Below, piece by piece: positions 34,462 to 42,940 of a DNA stretch of 64,000 bases. The stretch's first letter is position 1. Each line of letters begins with the position of its first letter. Below the pieces are notes generated by a model. It was not told the origin of the DNA, did no database searches, and worked only from the letters and a program-made list of their open reading frames with translations. Both the position numbers and the translations under genes were made by a program. Source of the DNA: an uncultured Agromyces sp. (GTDB lineage Bacteria > Actinomycetota > Actinomycetes > Actinomycetales > Microbacteriaceae); assembly GCA_913053875.1 (NCBI GenBank), contig CAJXGN010000001.1, forward strand, positions 62,001 to 126,000, given 5' to 3'.

Positions 34462-35847
34462 TCACACCGTGAGGGGCACCGCCCGGTGCTCGCGCGACCA
34501 TGCCTGGGTCGCGGCCTGCACCGCATCCCACGGCGAACCGAGCGGCGGCGTGTACGACAGGTCGAGCTCGCTCACCTGCTCGACCGAGAGGCCCGCGTAC
34601 AGGGCCGTGGCGAACGTGTCGACGCGCTTGGCCGTTTCGGTACCGAGGCGCCCCACGAGCTGCGCACCGAGCAGGCGGCCGGTCTCGCGGTCGCCCGTGA
34701 TGCGGAAGCTGATCGGCTGCGCACCCGGGTAGTAGCGCTTGTGGTCGTCGGCGGCCGACTGCACCGTGCCCGGCGCGAAACCCGCGGCGAGCGCCTCGTG
34801 CTCGCGCAGTCCCGTGCGTGCAGCGACCGTGTCGAACACCTTCACGACCTGCGTGCCGACCGACCCGGCGAACCGGGCGCTGCCGCCGAGCGCGTTCTCG
34901 CCCGCGACACGACCCTGCTTGTGCGCCGTCGTGCCGAGCGGCAGGTACGTGGTGCCGAGCAGCCGGTGGTGCGTGACGACCCCGTCGCCGGCGGCGAATA
35001 CGTGCGGGAGCCCCGTGCGCATCTGCTCGTCGACGACGACCGCGCGCCCCGCACCGAGGGAGGCGCCCGCCTGCTCGAGCAGCGCCGTGTTGGGTCGCAC
35101 GCCCACGACGGCCAGCACGAGGTCGGCGGTGTGCGTCACCTCGCGACCCTCGTGCAGCGCATGCACGACGAGGCCGCGGTCGGTCCGCTCGACGCCGCGC
35201 ACGGTGGTTCCGGTGTGCACCTCCACGCCGTGCGCGACGAGCTCGCCGTGCACGACCGCCGACAGCTCGGGGTCGAGCGTCGACAGCACCTCGGGGCCGC
35301 GCTGCAATTGCGTGACGTGCATGCCGCGGCCCGCGAACCCCTCGGCCATCTCGAGGCCGACGTAGCCGGCGCCGATGATGATCGCCGAACGCGGGTCACG
35401 GGTCGTCAGGTGCTCGTCGAGCGCGAACGTGTCGCCCATCGAGTGGATGACGTGCACGCCGTCCTCCGGGCCGAGCTGGTCGAGCCCGGCGATGCCGGCG
35501 AACGCCGGCAGCGCGCCGGTGCCGACCACCAGCTCGTCGTAGGCGATCGTCGACGCTTCGCCGGCGGCATCGCGCACCGTCAGGCGCTGCCCGGACACGT
35601 CGATCGCGGTCGCCCGCGTGTCGAGGCGGAGCTGCATGCCCGTGGCCTCGAGGTCGGCGTGCGTGCGATGCGCAAGGCTCTGCCACGGGCTCACGTCTCC
35701 CGAGAAGTAGTACGGGATGCCGCAGATCGAGTAGTTCGGGTAGGCGTCGGCGACGACGACGGTCACGTCGGCGGTCGGGTCGAGTTCGCGTGCGCGCAGC
35801 GCGGCGGAGATGCCCGCATCGCTGCCGCCGATGGCGACGAGGTGCAT
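34462..35847 (-). CDS. CoA-disulfide reductase-like FAD-dependent oxidoreductase in the arsenic cluster
   Basis: 461 aa. FAD dinucleotide-binding motif AIGGSDAGISAALRARE, redox-active Cys in NYSICGIPYYF (single-Cys CoADR/NADH oxidase type), NAD motif IIIGAGYVGLEMAEGFA and FAD-binding VFAAGDGV. A C-terminal dimerisation domain follows. The cysteine is the one that cycles as CoA-persulfide or mixed disulfide in the family. As the last gene of the ars operon it may deliver thiols or detoxify mixed arsenic-thiol species; that is inference. Confidence 0.85.
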   Translation of the reverse strand: MHLVAIGGSDAGISAALRARELDPTADVTVVVADAYPNYSICGIPYYFSGDVSPWQSLAHRTHADLEATGMQLRLDTRATAIDVSGQRLTVRDAAGEASTIAYDELVVGTGALPAFAGIAGLDQLGPEDGVHVIHSMGDTFALDEHLTTRDPRSAIIIGAGYVGLEMAEGFAGRGMHVTQLQRGPEVLSTLDPELSAVVHGELVAHGVEVHTGTTVRGVERTDRGLVVHALHEGREVTHTADLVLAVVGVRPNTALLEQAGASLGAGRAVVVDEQMRTGLPHVFAAGDGVVTHHRLLGTTYLPLGTTAHKQGRVAGENALGGSARFAGSVGTQVVKVFDTVAARTGLREHEALAAGFAPGTVQSAADDHKRYYPGAQPISFRITGDRETGRLLGAQLVGRLGTETAKRVDTFATALYAGLSVEQVSELDLSYTPPLGSPWDAVQAATQAWSREHRAVPLTV

Positions 35848-35873
35848 GGGGGTCCTTCGGATTCGAGGGTGAC

Positions 35874-35889
35874 GATGGATGGATGGATG
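35874..35889. repeat. (GATG)4 tetranucleotide repeat
   Basis: Four GATG units lie in the 49-base gap between the PstS-like gene and the flavoprotein gene. It is short, but slippage there would change intergenic length. Confidence 0.7.
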
Positions 35890-35896
35890 GGTGCAG

Positions 35897-36847
35897 TCAG
35901 CCCGTGACGCTCGCGAGCTCCTCCTCGGCGAGCTCGGTCTGCTCGTCGGTGAGCGGCACGATCGAGGCGCGCTCGGCGATCTCGTCGGCGTGGTCGACGA
36001 AGAAGTCGACGAACGCCGCGACCTGCGACTGCTCGGCGTAGGACGCGTTGTTGACGTAGATGAACAGCGGCCGACCGAGCGGCGCGTACGAGCCGTCCTG
36101 CACCGTCTCGACGGACGGCGCCACGCAGCCGTCGCCGGAGTCGACCTCGAGGGCGCGGACCCGATCGGGATTCTCCTCGACGTAGCTCAGGCCGAAGTAG
36201 CCCAGGCCACCGGCCTCGGCGGTGACGCCGGAGAGGATCACCTCGTCGTCCTCCGAGGCCTCGTAGTCCCCGCGCGTCGCGCCCTCCTCGCCGTTGATCG
36301 CCTCGGTGAAGTAATCGAACGTGCCCGAGTCGCCGCCGGGGCCGTGCAGCACGAGCGGTTCGTCGGGGAACGAGGGGTCGACCTGGTTCCAGCTCGTGAC
36401 CTCGCCCTCGGCCTCGGGCGCCCAGATCGTCCGGAGCTGCTCGACCGTGAGGCACTGGACCCAGTCGTTCACGGGGTTCACGACGACCGACAGGCCGTCG
36501 TTCGCGATCACGATCTCGGTGTACTCGACGCCGGCCTCGGCGCACGCGTCGATCTCGTCGTCCGAGATCGGGCGCGAGGCGTTCGAGAGGTCGGTCTCAC
36601 CCCGGCAGAACGAGCGGAACCCGCCGCCGGTGCCGGTGATCGAGACGGTCACGACGACTTCCGGCTCGACCGCGTCGAACTCGATCGCCGCGGCCTTGGT
36701 GAGCGGGCCGACCGTCGACGAGCCGTCGGTGACGACCGTGCCGCTCAGGTCATCGGCGCTGCCCGACTGCTGCCCGGCGCATCCGCTCAGCACGAATGCC
36801 GCCACGAGCGCCATCGCCGCGCCGGCGATCCCCCCTGTGGTGCGCAT
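35897..36847 (-). CDS. PstS-family phosphate-binding lipoprotein, orphan
   Basis: 316 aa. Lipoprotein signal with lipobox LSGC (residues about 20-23), so it is exported and lipidated. Periplasmic-binding fold: VTDGSSTVGPLTKAAA and GGGFRSFCRGETDLSNASRP, with the Thr/Ser, Arg and Asp residues that hold phosphate in PstS, and HGPGGDSGTFDYF. No pstC/A/B genes are present; it follows arsC by nine bases. It may feed a Pst transporter elsewhere while discriminating phosphate from arsenate. Confidence 0.85.
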   Translation of the reverse strand: MRTTGGIAGAAMALVAAFVLSGCAGQQSGSADDLSGTVVTDGSSTVGPLTKAAAIEFDAVEPEVVVTVSITGTGGGFRSFCRGETDLSNASRPISDDEIDACAEAGVEYTEIVIANDGLSVVVNPVNDWVQCLTVEQLRTIWAPEAEGEVTSWNQVDPSFPDEPLVLHGPGGDSGTFDYFTEAINGEEGATRGDYEASEDDEVILSGVTAEAGGLGYFGLSYVEENPDRVRALEVDSGDGCVAPSVETVQDGSYAPLGRPLFIYVNNASYAEQSQVAAFVDFFVDHADEIAERASIVPLTDEQTELAEEELASVTG

Positions 36848-36856
36848 GGCGAACGC

Positions 36857-37270
36857 TCAGTTCCGGCCGACGGGCAGCAGCTCGGCGAGCAGGCCCTCGA
36901 TGCGGCGGCGGATCTCGTCGCGGATCGGACGGACCGCGTCGATGCCCTGGCCGGCCGGGTCGTCGAGCTCCCAGTCCTCGTAGCGCTTGCCCGGGAAGAC
37001 GGGGCACGCGTCGCCGCAGCCCATCGTGATGACGACGTCGGACTCGAGCACCGCCTCGGTGGTGAGCACCTTGGGCGAGTTGCCGGCGATGTCGATGCCC
37101 TCCTCGGCCATGGCCTCGACGGCGACGGGGTTGATCGCATCCTTCGGCGCCGAGCCCGCGGAGAGCACCTCGACGCGGTCGCCACCGAGGGCGCGCAGGT
37201 AGCCTGCGGCCATCTGGGAGCGGCCCGCGTTGTGCACGCAGACGAACAGGACGGTGGGCGTGTCGGCCAT
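36857..37270 (-). CDS. arsC: Arsenate reductase (LMW-PTP family ArsC)
   Basis: 137 aa. P-loop VCVHNAGRSQMAAGYLRALGG with the nucleophilic Cys (VCVHNAGRS, CX5R), and a second Cys pair in MGCGDACPVFPGKRYEDWELDDP that serves the resolving step. It reduces arsenate to arsenite, probably with mycothiol/mycoredoxin or thioredoxin as electron donor in actinobacteria. It is preceded by two palindromes and followed by the PstS-like gene. Confidence 0.93.
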   Translation of the reverse strand: MADTPTVLFVCVHNAGRSQMAAGYLRALGGDRVEVLSAGSAPKDAINPVAVEAMAEEGIDIAGNSPKVLTTEAVLESDVVITMGCGDACPVFPGKRYEDWELDDPAGQGIDAVRPIRDEIRRRIEGLLAELLPVGRN

Positions 37271-37280
37271 GGTGGTCTCA

Positions 37281-37301
37281 CTTTCTCGTGTCACGAGAAA
37301 G
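37281..37301. promoter_or_regulatory. 10-bp-arm palindrome upstream of arsC
   Basis: CTTTCTCGTG-T-CACGAGAAAG is a perfect interrupted palindrome 11 bases upstream of the arsC ATG. It may be an ArsR operator or a weak hairpin. Confidence 0.6.
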
Positions 37302-37302
37302 C

Positions 37303-37318
37303 ATAGATGGTGATCTAT
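37303..37318. promoter_or_regulatory. Second palindrome, ArsR-box-like
   Basis: ATAGAT-GGTG-ATCTAT is a perfect inverted repeat covering the stop of the arsR-arsC fusion gene. The two adjacent palindromes occupy the 44-base gap between the fusion and arsC. Confidence 0.55.
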
Positions 37319-38211
37319 GAAATGTGAAGTTCGTCCAACAGGCCCCGCACCCGCGACTCGATGTCGTCGCGGATCGGGCGCACCGCCTCGAGGGGCCGCC
37401 CGGCCGGGTCGTCGAGCTCCCAGTCGAGGTAGCGGCGACCGGGGAAGACCGGGCACGCGTCGCCGCAGCCCATCGTGATCACCACGTCGGCCGCCTTCAC
37501 CGCCTCGTCGGTCAGCGGCTTCGGGAACTCACCGCCGAGCGGCACGCCGATCTCGTCGAGCGCCGCGACCACCGTGCTGCGCACCTCGCCCGCCGGCTCG
37601 GAGCCGGCGGTGCGCACGACCACGCGGTCACCCGCGAGCTGGTGCAGGATCGCCGCGGCCATCTGCGACCGGCCGGCGTTCTCGACGCACACGAACAGCA
37701 CCTCGGGCGTCGCCGCGCCGGTGCCACGCTCACGGCCGAGCGCCTCGAGCCGGGAGGCGCTGAACGCCGCGGTGCGGGACGCGAGACGCGAACCCGGCCC
37801 GGTCGAGGCGAGCAGGCGGTAGCTGTCGTCGACGTAGTGGGCGACGGTCTCCTTGCTGAACACGCCGCGGAAGCGCAGGGCGAGGTCACCCGAGATGCGC
37901 GCGAGGTCGGGCGGCACCGCGGGCGCGACGGGGCGACCGAGGACGGCCTCGACGCGTTCGCTGCTCGCCGGGTCGATGGAGTACCAGGCACGCCGCCCGT
38001 CGGGCTCGCGCCGCACGACGCCCTCCTCGAGGAGCGCGCGCATGTGGTGGCTCACCGTCGGCTGCGACACCCCGAGCTCGTCGGCCAGGCGCCCGACGAG
38101 TTCGCGGCCGCCGTCGGCGTCGCGGATGAGCCCGAGGATGCGCACGCGGGTGGGGTCGGCGAGCACCGTCAGGGACCGTTCGGCCCCGGTGGCATCCGCC
38201 GCGTCATTCAT
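37315..38211 (-). CDS. arsRC: ArsR-ArsC fusion protein (arsenic sensor fused to arsenate reductase)
   Basis: 298 aa from ATG 38211. Residues 1-90: ArsR winged helix (LTVLADPTRVRILGLIRD, ELGVSQPTVSHHMRALLEEGVV). Residues about 105-160: helical linker domain (GVFSKETVAHYVDDSYRLLA), as found in actinobacterial ArsC proteins. Residues about 165-298: LMW-PTP-like ArsC with nucleophile VCVENAGRSQMA and MGCGDACPVFPGRR. TATAGA (38221-38226, minus strand) lies about ten bases before the ATG, so translation may be leaderless. Repressor and reductase are thus one polypeptide; a plain arsC follows. Confidence 0.9.
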   Translation of the reverse strand: MNDAADATGAERSLTVLADPTRVRILGLIRDADGGRELVGRLADELGVSQPTVSHHMRALLEEGVVRREPDGRRAWYSIDPASSERVEAVLGRPVAPAVPPDLARISGDLALRFRGVFSKETVAHYVDDSYRLLASTGPGSRLASRTAAFSASRLEALGRERGTGAATPEVLFVCVENAGRSQMAAAILHQLAGDRVVVRTAGSEPAGEVRSTVVAALDEIGVPLGGEFPKPLTDEAVKAADVVITMGCGDACPVFPGRRYLDWELDDPAGRPLEAVRPIRDDIESRVRGLLDELHIS

Positions 38212-38316
38212 AGGCGGGAGTCTATACAGTTCGGGCCCACGGCGGGCCATGACACGAATTCGCAGCGATCGCGCGGAAATCGAGCCGAAACGGTTCAATT
38301 GGAGGATGATCGAGGT

Positions 38317-38664
38317 ATGGACGTCAGGCTGAAACGGGTCTACGACGATCCCGAACCAGATGACGGGGTGCGCATCCTCGTCGACCGACTGTGGCCGCGC
38401 GGCATGACCCAGGAACGGGCCGTGGTCGATTCGTGGACGAAGGACGTCGCCCCCTCACCCGCGCTGCGGGCCGAGTGGCATGCGCACCTCGAGCGCTGGG
38501 ACGAGTTCGCCGAGCAGTACCGAGCGGAACTCGCGACGAACGCGGCCGCCGAGTACCTCCGCAACTACGTGCGGACGCACCCGCACGTGACGCTGCTCTA
38601 CGGCGCGAAGGATCGCGAGCACAACCACGCGGTCGTGCTGGCCGAGTACCTCACCGCCGCCTGA
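38317..38664 (+). CDS. DUF488 family protein
   Basis: 115 aa from ATG 38317. It carries the family signature RVYDDPEPDDGVRILVDRLWPRG and ends with THPHVTLLYGAKDREHNHAVVL. Small and soluble, widespread; sometimes linked to stress or nucleic acid loci, but no activity is established. It is divergent from the ars operon and convergent with the CPBP gene. Confidence 0.85.
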   Translation: MDVRLKRVYDDPEPDDGVRILVDRLWPRGMTQERAVVDSWTKDVAPSPALRAEWHAHLERWDEFAEQYRAELATNAAAEYLRNYVRTHPHVTLLYGAKDREHNHAVVLAEYLTAA

Positions 38665-38693
38665 ACCGCGGCCGCGCCCCGCCCTCGGTACGG

Positions 38694-39536
38694 CTACGGC
38701 GCGAGCAGGAAGATCGGCGGCACGCCGAGGTGCGCGTACACGATCACGAGGAACACCACGAGGTCGAACAGCAGGTGCACCGTGATCACGTACGTGAGCG
38801 ACTTGGTGAGCCGGAACGTCCAGCCCTGGAGCAGCGCGAACGGGATCGTCAACAGGGGGCCCCACGACTGGTAGCCCAGCTCCCACAGGAACGACACGAA
38901 CACGATCGCCTGCAGGCAGTTCGCCAGCCAGTCGGGGAAGTGCCGGCGCAGCAGCGCGAAGCACGTGACGATGAAGAACAGCTCGTCCCAGATGCCGACC
39001 GCGTTCACGCCGACGAACAGGCGTGCGATCTCGTCGGGCTCGGTCACGGTCGGCCAGTTCGTGTAGACGCCCGAGGTGATGAAGTAGAACGGCAGGATCA
39101 GCCAGCCGAGCAGCACCACGAGGCCGAGGTACGACCACTGCACGGGGGTCCAGCGGTGCCCCGTGCGCCATGGGAAGCGGATGACGCGATCGCCGAACAC
39201 GTATCGCGAGATCACGTACGGCACCGCGACCGCGAGGGCCAGCACCGTGCCCATGAGCGCCATGTTCGCGTAGCTGATGTCGGCCTCGAGCGAGATGGTG
39301 GAGATGATCACCTGGCCGAGCGCGATCAGCCCGAGGTCGCGCAGCAGCGCGTGCTCGCCGGTCGCGCGCTCGACGATCCAGGCGACGAGGAGCCCAACCG
39401 CGAGCATCGCGTAGCCGGGCCACTTGAGCTGCACGCCGAACAGCAGCACGGCCGCGCCGCAGACGATGAGGGCGGGCAGGAGCGCCCACGTGCGGGCGGT
39501 GCGCGTGTCGGTCGTGGCGGGCGTGGCGACGGTCAC
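38694..39536 (-). CDS. CPBP-like integral membrane protein
   Basis: 280 aa from GTG 39536; ATG 39620 would extend it to within six bases of the protease gene. About eight TM helices. The conserved block NAVGIWDELFFIVTCFALLR resembles the CPBP/CAAX-protease ExxxR motif (Glu in DELFF), but the usual double Glu is DE. The final helix bears HLLFDLVVFLVI. It may be a CPBP protease or an inactive relative; the substrate is unknown. Confidence 0.75.
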   Translation of the reverse strand: MTVATPATTDTRTARTWALLPALIVCGAAVLLFGVQLKWPGYAMLAVGLLVAWIVERATGEHALLRDLGLIALGQVIISTISLEADISYANMALMGTVLALAVAVPYVISRYVFGDRVIRFPWRTGHRWTPVQWSYLGLVVLLGWLILPFYFITSGVYTNWPTVTEPDEIARLFVGVNAVGIWDELFFIVTCFALLRRHFPDWLANCLQAIVFVSFLWELGYQSWGPLLTIPFALLQGWTFRLTKSLTYVITVHLLFDLVVFLVIVYAHLGVPPIFLLAP

Positions 39537-39626
39537 CGTCTCAGGATCGCATACCGGATGCGGACTCGCGCCGACGGTCGGCGCGTTCGTGGACGAGTCG
39601 TCGGCGGCGCGTGCGAGCATCGAGCC

Positions 39627-40736
39627 ATGACGACACGGATGCCTCGAGCCGATGCCCGCACCCGAACCGCAGCGCACCGCTCCTGGATCGTCCCGCCGTA
39701 CCTCCTGGCCCGCATCGCCGTGCAGCCCGAGCTCGGGCACGCGGCGATCGCCGCGCGACGCACGCTCGACCGCGACGCCCCGTTCCGCGAGTTCCGCTGC
39801 ACCGACGAGCATCCGCCGAGCCCGCCGACCGTGCGGACGGAGACTGCGCCCGCCGACCGGCGACCCGGTCACCCGTACCGCCGCATCTCCGACGCGGGGC
39901 GCACCGAGGTGCTGCCCGGGCGCCTCGTGCGCAGCGAGGGCGAGCCGGACACCGGCGACGAGGCGGTCACCGAGGCCTACGACGGCCTCGGTGACATGTT
40001 CGGGTTCCTGTTCGAGGCCTACGGGCGCGACTCGATCGACGGGGCGGGCATGCCCCTCGACGCCACCGTGCACTACGGCCGCGACTACGACAACGCCTTC
40101 TGGGACGGCGAGCGCATGGTGTTCGGCGACGGCGACGGCGAGATCTTCGTCGGCTTCACCAACTCGCTCTCCGTGATCGGCCACGAGCTCGCGCACGGCG
40201 TGACCGAGCGCACCGCGAACCTGCGCTATCAGGGGCAGTCGGGCGCGCTGAACGAGCACGTCTCCGACGTGTTCGGTGCGCTGCTCGAGCAGTACGTGCG
40301 TCGCCAGGAGGCGCGCGACGCGAGCTGGCTCATCGGCGAGGGCCTGTTCACCGACCAGGTCGAGGGCGACGCGATCCGCTCGATGATCGCCCCGGGCACG
40401 GCCTACGACGACGACGTCCTCGGGCGCGATCCGCAGCCCGCGCACCTGCGCGACTACATCGTGACGACCGACGACAACGGCGGCGTGCACCTCAACTCGG
40501 GCATCCCGAACCGGGCGTTCGTGGTCGCCGCGCTGCGCCTCGGCGGGCCGGCCTGGGAACGCGCGGGCCGGGTCTGGTACGACACCCTCACGAGTGATCG
40601 CATCGGCCGCGACACCGACTTCGCCGGGTTCGCCGCGGCCACGCTCGACGCCGCCCGCGCCCGCTTCGGCGACACCTCGGCGGAGGCGCTCGCCGTCGCC
40701 GAGGGGTGGGCCGAGGTCGGCGTGCTCGCCGGCTGA
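39627..40736 (+). CDS. Protealysin-like M4 family metallopeptidase
   Basis: 369 aa from ATG 39627. No signal peptide. The N-terminal roughly 50 residues resemble the short protealysin propeptide, with the PP..L motif in WIVPPYLLARI (20-30). Zinc site HELAH (186-190), third ligand Glu210 in GALNEHVSD, and catalytic His in VHLNSGIPNRAF. Such enzymes mature autocatalytically and are held in check by emfourin, a likely copy of which lies at 43925. It is convergent with the anti-sigma gene. Confidence 0.9.
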   Translation: MTTRMPRADARTRTAAHRSWIVPPYLLARIAVQPELGHAAIAARRTLDRDAPFREFRCTDEHPPSPPTVRTETAPADRRPGHPYRRISDAGRTEVLPGRLVRSEGEPDTGDEAVTEAYDGLGDMFGFLFEAYGRDSIDGAGMPLDATVHYGRDYDNAFWDGERMVFGDGDGEIFVGFTNSLSVIGHELAHGVTERTANLRYQGQSGALNEHVSDVFGALLEQYVRRQEARDASWLIGEGLFTDQVEGDAIRSMIAPGTAYDDDVLGRDPQPAHLRDYIVTTDDNGGVHLNSGIPNRAFVVAALRLGGPAWERAGRVWYDTLTSDRIGRDTDFAGFAAATLDAARARFGDTSAEALAVAEGWAEVGVLAG

Positions 40737-40749
40737 CGACCGGGCGGAC

Positions 40750-41580
40750 TCAGGCGCCCCGCAGGTCGCCGCGCACGATCGAGTCGCCCGAGTGCGCGGG
40801 GTCGCCGTCGTCGGGCTCGGCGGAGACGTCGACCAGCGGGTACTCCCCCAGGTCGAGCCCGGCCGGCACCGTGAAGCGACCGGTCGCACCGTCGAGCAGC
40901 CCGATGCTCACGAGGCCCGACGCGTCGCCGCGGATGAGCCACACCTCGAGCAGGTCGTCCGGGTCGTCGACGCCGGCGAGGTCGACCACGACCTCGCGCG
41001 TGCCGTCGGGCAGCTCCTCGACCACCGCGACGCCACTCGCGCCCGGCCAGTCGGGGAAGCCCGCGAGCTCCGCCTCGGCCAGCACGGTCGGGTCGGGCTC
41101 GCGGGAGTTCCACCAGATGCCGGCGCCGACGCCGACCACCAGCCCGAGCACGGCGGCCGCGGCCAGCAGCGGCGCCCAGAAGCGGGAGCCGCGGGCGCGG
41201 CGGCGCTCGGCCAGGTCGACGGGGGCGGGCGGCGCGGTCGCAGCGGACGCCTCGGTCGCGGCAGGCGTCGCGGGCTCGGCGGGCGCGGCAGGCGCCGCCG
41301 GCGCAGCCGGAACATCGTCGGCCCCGGAGGCATCCGCCGGTGTCGCACTCAGCTCGTCGGCCAGGCCGAGCTCGGCGTGGATGCCGGCCCAGACCGACGC
41401 GGGCGGGGCCTGGAGCGGTGCGCCCACCGTCTCGCGGGCGAGGTCGGATGCCGCGCGGAGCGCATCGAGCTCCCCCGTGCAGCGGAGGCACCCGTCGAGG
41501 TGGTCGCGCTCCTCGCGCGTCGGCTCGCGGTCGCCCAGGGCGATCACGGCGAGCTCGTCGTCGTCACAGTGCGGCATCAT
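40750..41580 (-). CDS. rskA: RskA-type anti-sigma factor
   Basis: 276 aa. Cytoplasmic N-terminal zinc anti-sigma domain with HLDGCLRC (HX3CX2C), an Ala/Pro-rich linker, one TM helix (FWAPLLAAAAVLGLVVGVGAG) and an extracytoplasmic RskA domain (LAGVDDPDDLLEVWLIRGD, GEYPLVDVSAE). It sequesters the sigma factor whose gene it overlaps by 17 bases; regulated proteolysis usually frees the sigma. No site-1 protease gene is linked except the cytoplasmic M4. Confidence 0.9.
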   Translation of the reverse strand: MMPHCDDDELAVIALGDREPTREERDHLDGCLRCTGELDALRAASDLARETVGAPLQAPPASVWAGIHAELGLADELSATPADASGADDVPAAPAAPAAPAEPATPAATEASAATAPPAPVDLAERRRARGSRFWAPLLAAAAVLGLVVGVGAGIWWNSREPDPTVLAEAELAGFPDWPGASGVAVVEELPDGTREVVVDLAGVDDPDDLLEVWLIRGDASGLVSIGLLDGATGRFTVPAGLDLGEYPLVDVSAEPDDGDPAHSGDSIVRGDLRGA

Positions 41581-42205
41581 CCACCTCCAATCGGGCTCGC
41601 ATGCGGGTGAGACTTCGTCTGACGTGGCTCTTCACGGTGCCGAGCGGCATGCCGATCCGTTCGGCGATCTGCCCGTGGGTGAGCCCCTCGTAGTAGGCCA
41701 GGTGCATGATCCGGCGCGGCTCGGGCGGGAGGTGCGAGAGCTCGTCGGCGACCAGCACGCGCTCCTCGAGACGGGGATCGACCGTCTCGGTCACCGCGAG
41801 CTCGCCCGCAGCCGCCTCGGCGAGCCGCCGCTCGCGCGACCGCGCCTCGTGCATGTCGGCCACGGTGAACCGCGTGATGCCGGTCAGCCAGGCCGACAGC
41901 GACCGCTCGGGATCGAACCGATCGCGCGACCGCCACGCCTTCACGAAGACCTGCTGGGTCACGTCCTCGGCGTCCTGGCTGTTGCCGAGCGAACGCACGG
42001 CGATGGTGAACACGAGTCTCGACCACCTCCCGTACGCCGCGGCGACGGCCCACTCCTCGCCGTTGCGGAACGCCTCGGCGAGCCGTCGGTCGTCATTCGC
42101 GGGATCCTCCACGTGCCTCCGTTGCCTCCTCGCGGCCATCGGGTCCTCGACCACGAGCGTGCCCGGCGCACCGGGCGCCGTCGCCGCGATCGTGTCCACC
42201 AGCAT
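41564..42205 (-). CDS. sigK: ECF RNA polymerase sigma factor (SigK-like)
   Basis: 213 aa. Region 2 (YGRWSRLVFTIAVRSLGNSQDAEDVTQQVFVKAWR) and region 4 HTH (LTHGQIAERIGMPLGTVKSHVRRSLTRMR), with a short linker. It is transcribed after the sortase, with a 13-base gap, and overlaps rskA, so the operon is DUF4397-sortase-sigma-anti-sigma and is probably self-activated. Confidence 0.92.
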   Translation of the reverse strand: MLVDTIAATAPGAPGTLVVEDPMAARRQRRHVEDPANDDRRLAEAFRNGEEWAVAAAYGRWSRLVFTIAVRSLGNSQDAEDVTQQVFVKAWRSRDRFDPERSLSAWLTGITRFTVADMHEARSRERRLAEAAAGELAVTETVDPRLEERVLVADELSHLPPEPRRIMHLAYYEGLTHGQIAERIGMPLGTVKSHVRRSLTRMRARLEVDDAAL

Positions 42206-42218
42206 AGTGATCGCCGCC

Positions 42219-42935
42219 TCACCCGACGGGCTCCGTCAACACCACGACCGAGTCGAGGTAGGTGCGTCGCTCCCAGTCGAACTCGCCCCCGCACGTGATG
42301 ATGGCGAGCCGTCGTTCGCCGTCGCGGTCGAACACGGCGTCCCAGTCCACCGATCCCTTGCGGGCGGCGTCGCGGGAGGCGATCTCGAACCGCTCCGTCG
42401 TCCCCTCGGCCGAGGTCAGCACGATCTCGGTGCCGACGGGCGCGTCCGCGAAGGCGGCGAACGGGCCCAGGCCGAACTCGAGGGAGTCCACGTGCGCGGC
42501 GACGACCACGGTGCCCGACTCGTCGCCGATGCCGGGACCGTAGCGGTACCAGCCCGCCACGTTCGGGTTCTCGGGGAGCTCCATGACGTCGCCGTCGACG
42601 ATGCCGACCCGCACGACCTCCACGTCGACCCCGATGCCCGGGGCCTGCAGTCGCACCGGCGCCTGGGTGGGGTCGGCGGGCTGGTCGTCGAGTGCCGCAC
42701 TGCGCACGGGCACCGCCGGCACGCTCGCGCTCGCGGCCTCGGCAGGCTCGACGGATGCCGCGGAGGGCACCGGCACGGATGCGTCGATCACCGGGATCGG
42801 CGCCTGCCCCGCGACATCCGTCGAGCCTGCCGCGCCGACCGAGCCCGCGGCCACGGCGCCCGCTGCGAGCAGCGCCGCGAGAGCGGCCCCCGCGCAGCAG
42901 GCCGCTGCGACGGAGGCCGCCCTCGTCCGGTTCAT
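42219..42935 (-). CDS. srtF: Class F sortase
   Basis: 238 aa. N-terminal signal/TM anchor (residues about 6-36), Ser/Ala/Pro-rich spacer, then the sortase fold. Catalytic His in VVVAAHVDSLEF, Cys in LAIITCGGEF and Arg in WERRTYLDSVVVL. It starts five bases after the DUF4397 stop. It cleaves a sorting signal and joins the surface protein to the wall or to another protein; the neighbour's C-terminus is the obvious substrate. Confidence 0.9.
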   Translation of the reverse strand: MNRTRAASVAAACCAGAALAALLAAGAVAAGSVGAAGSTDVAGQAPIPVIDASVPVPSAASVEPAEAASASVPAVPVRSAALDDQPADPTQAPVRLQAPGIGVDVEVVRVGIVDGDVMELPENPNVAGWYRYGPGIGDESGTVVVAAHVDSLEFGLGPFAAFADAPVGTEIVLTSAEGTTERFEIASRDAARKGSVDWDAVFDRDGERRLAIITCGGEFDWERRTYLDSVVVLTEPVG

Positions 42936-42940
42936 GGCGC

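Noticed and set aside
38391..40736. A 781-codon frame ending in the M4 protease
   Set aside because: Sequence before ATG 39627 is antisense to the CPBP gene and has no protease features; the protealysin-type propeptide starts at 39627.
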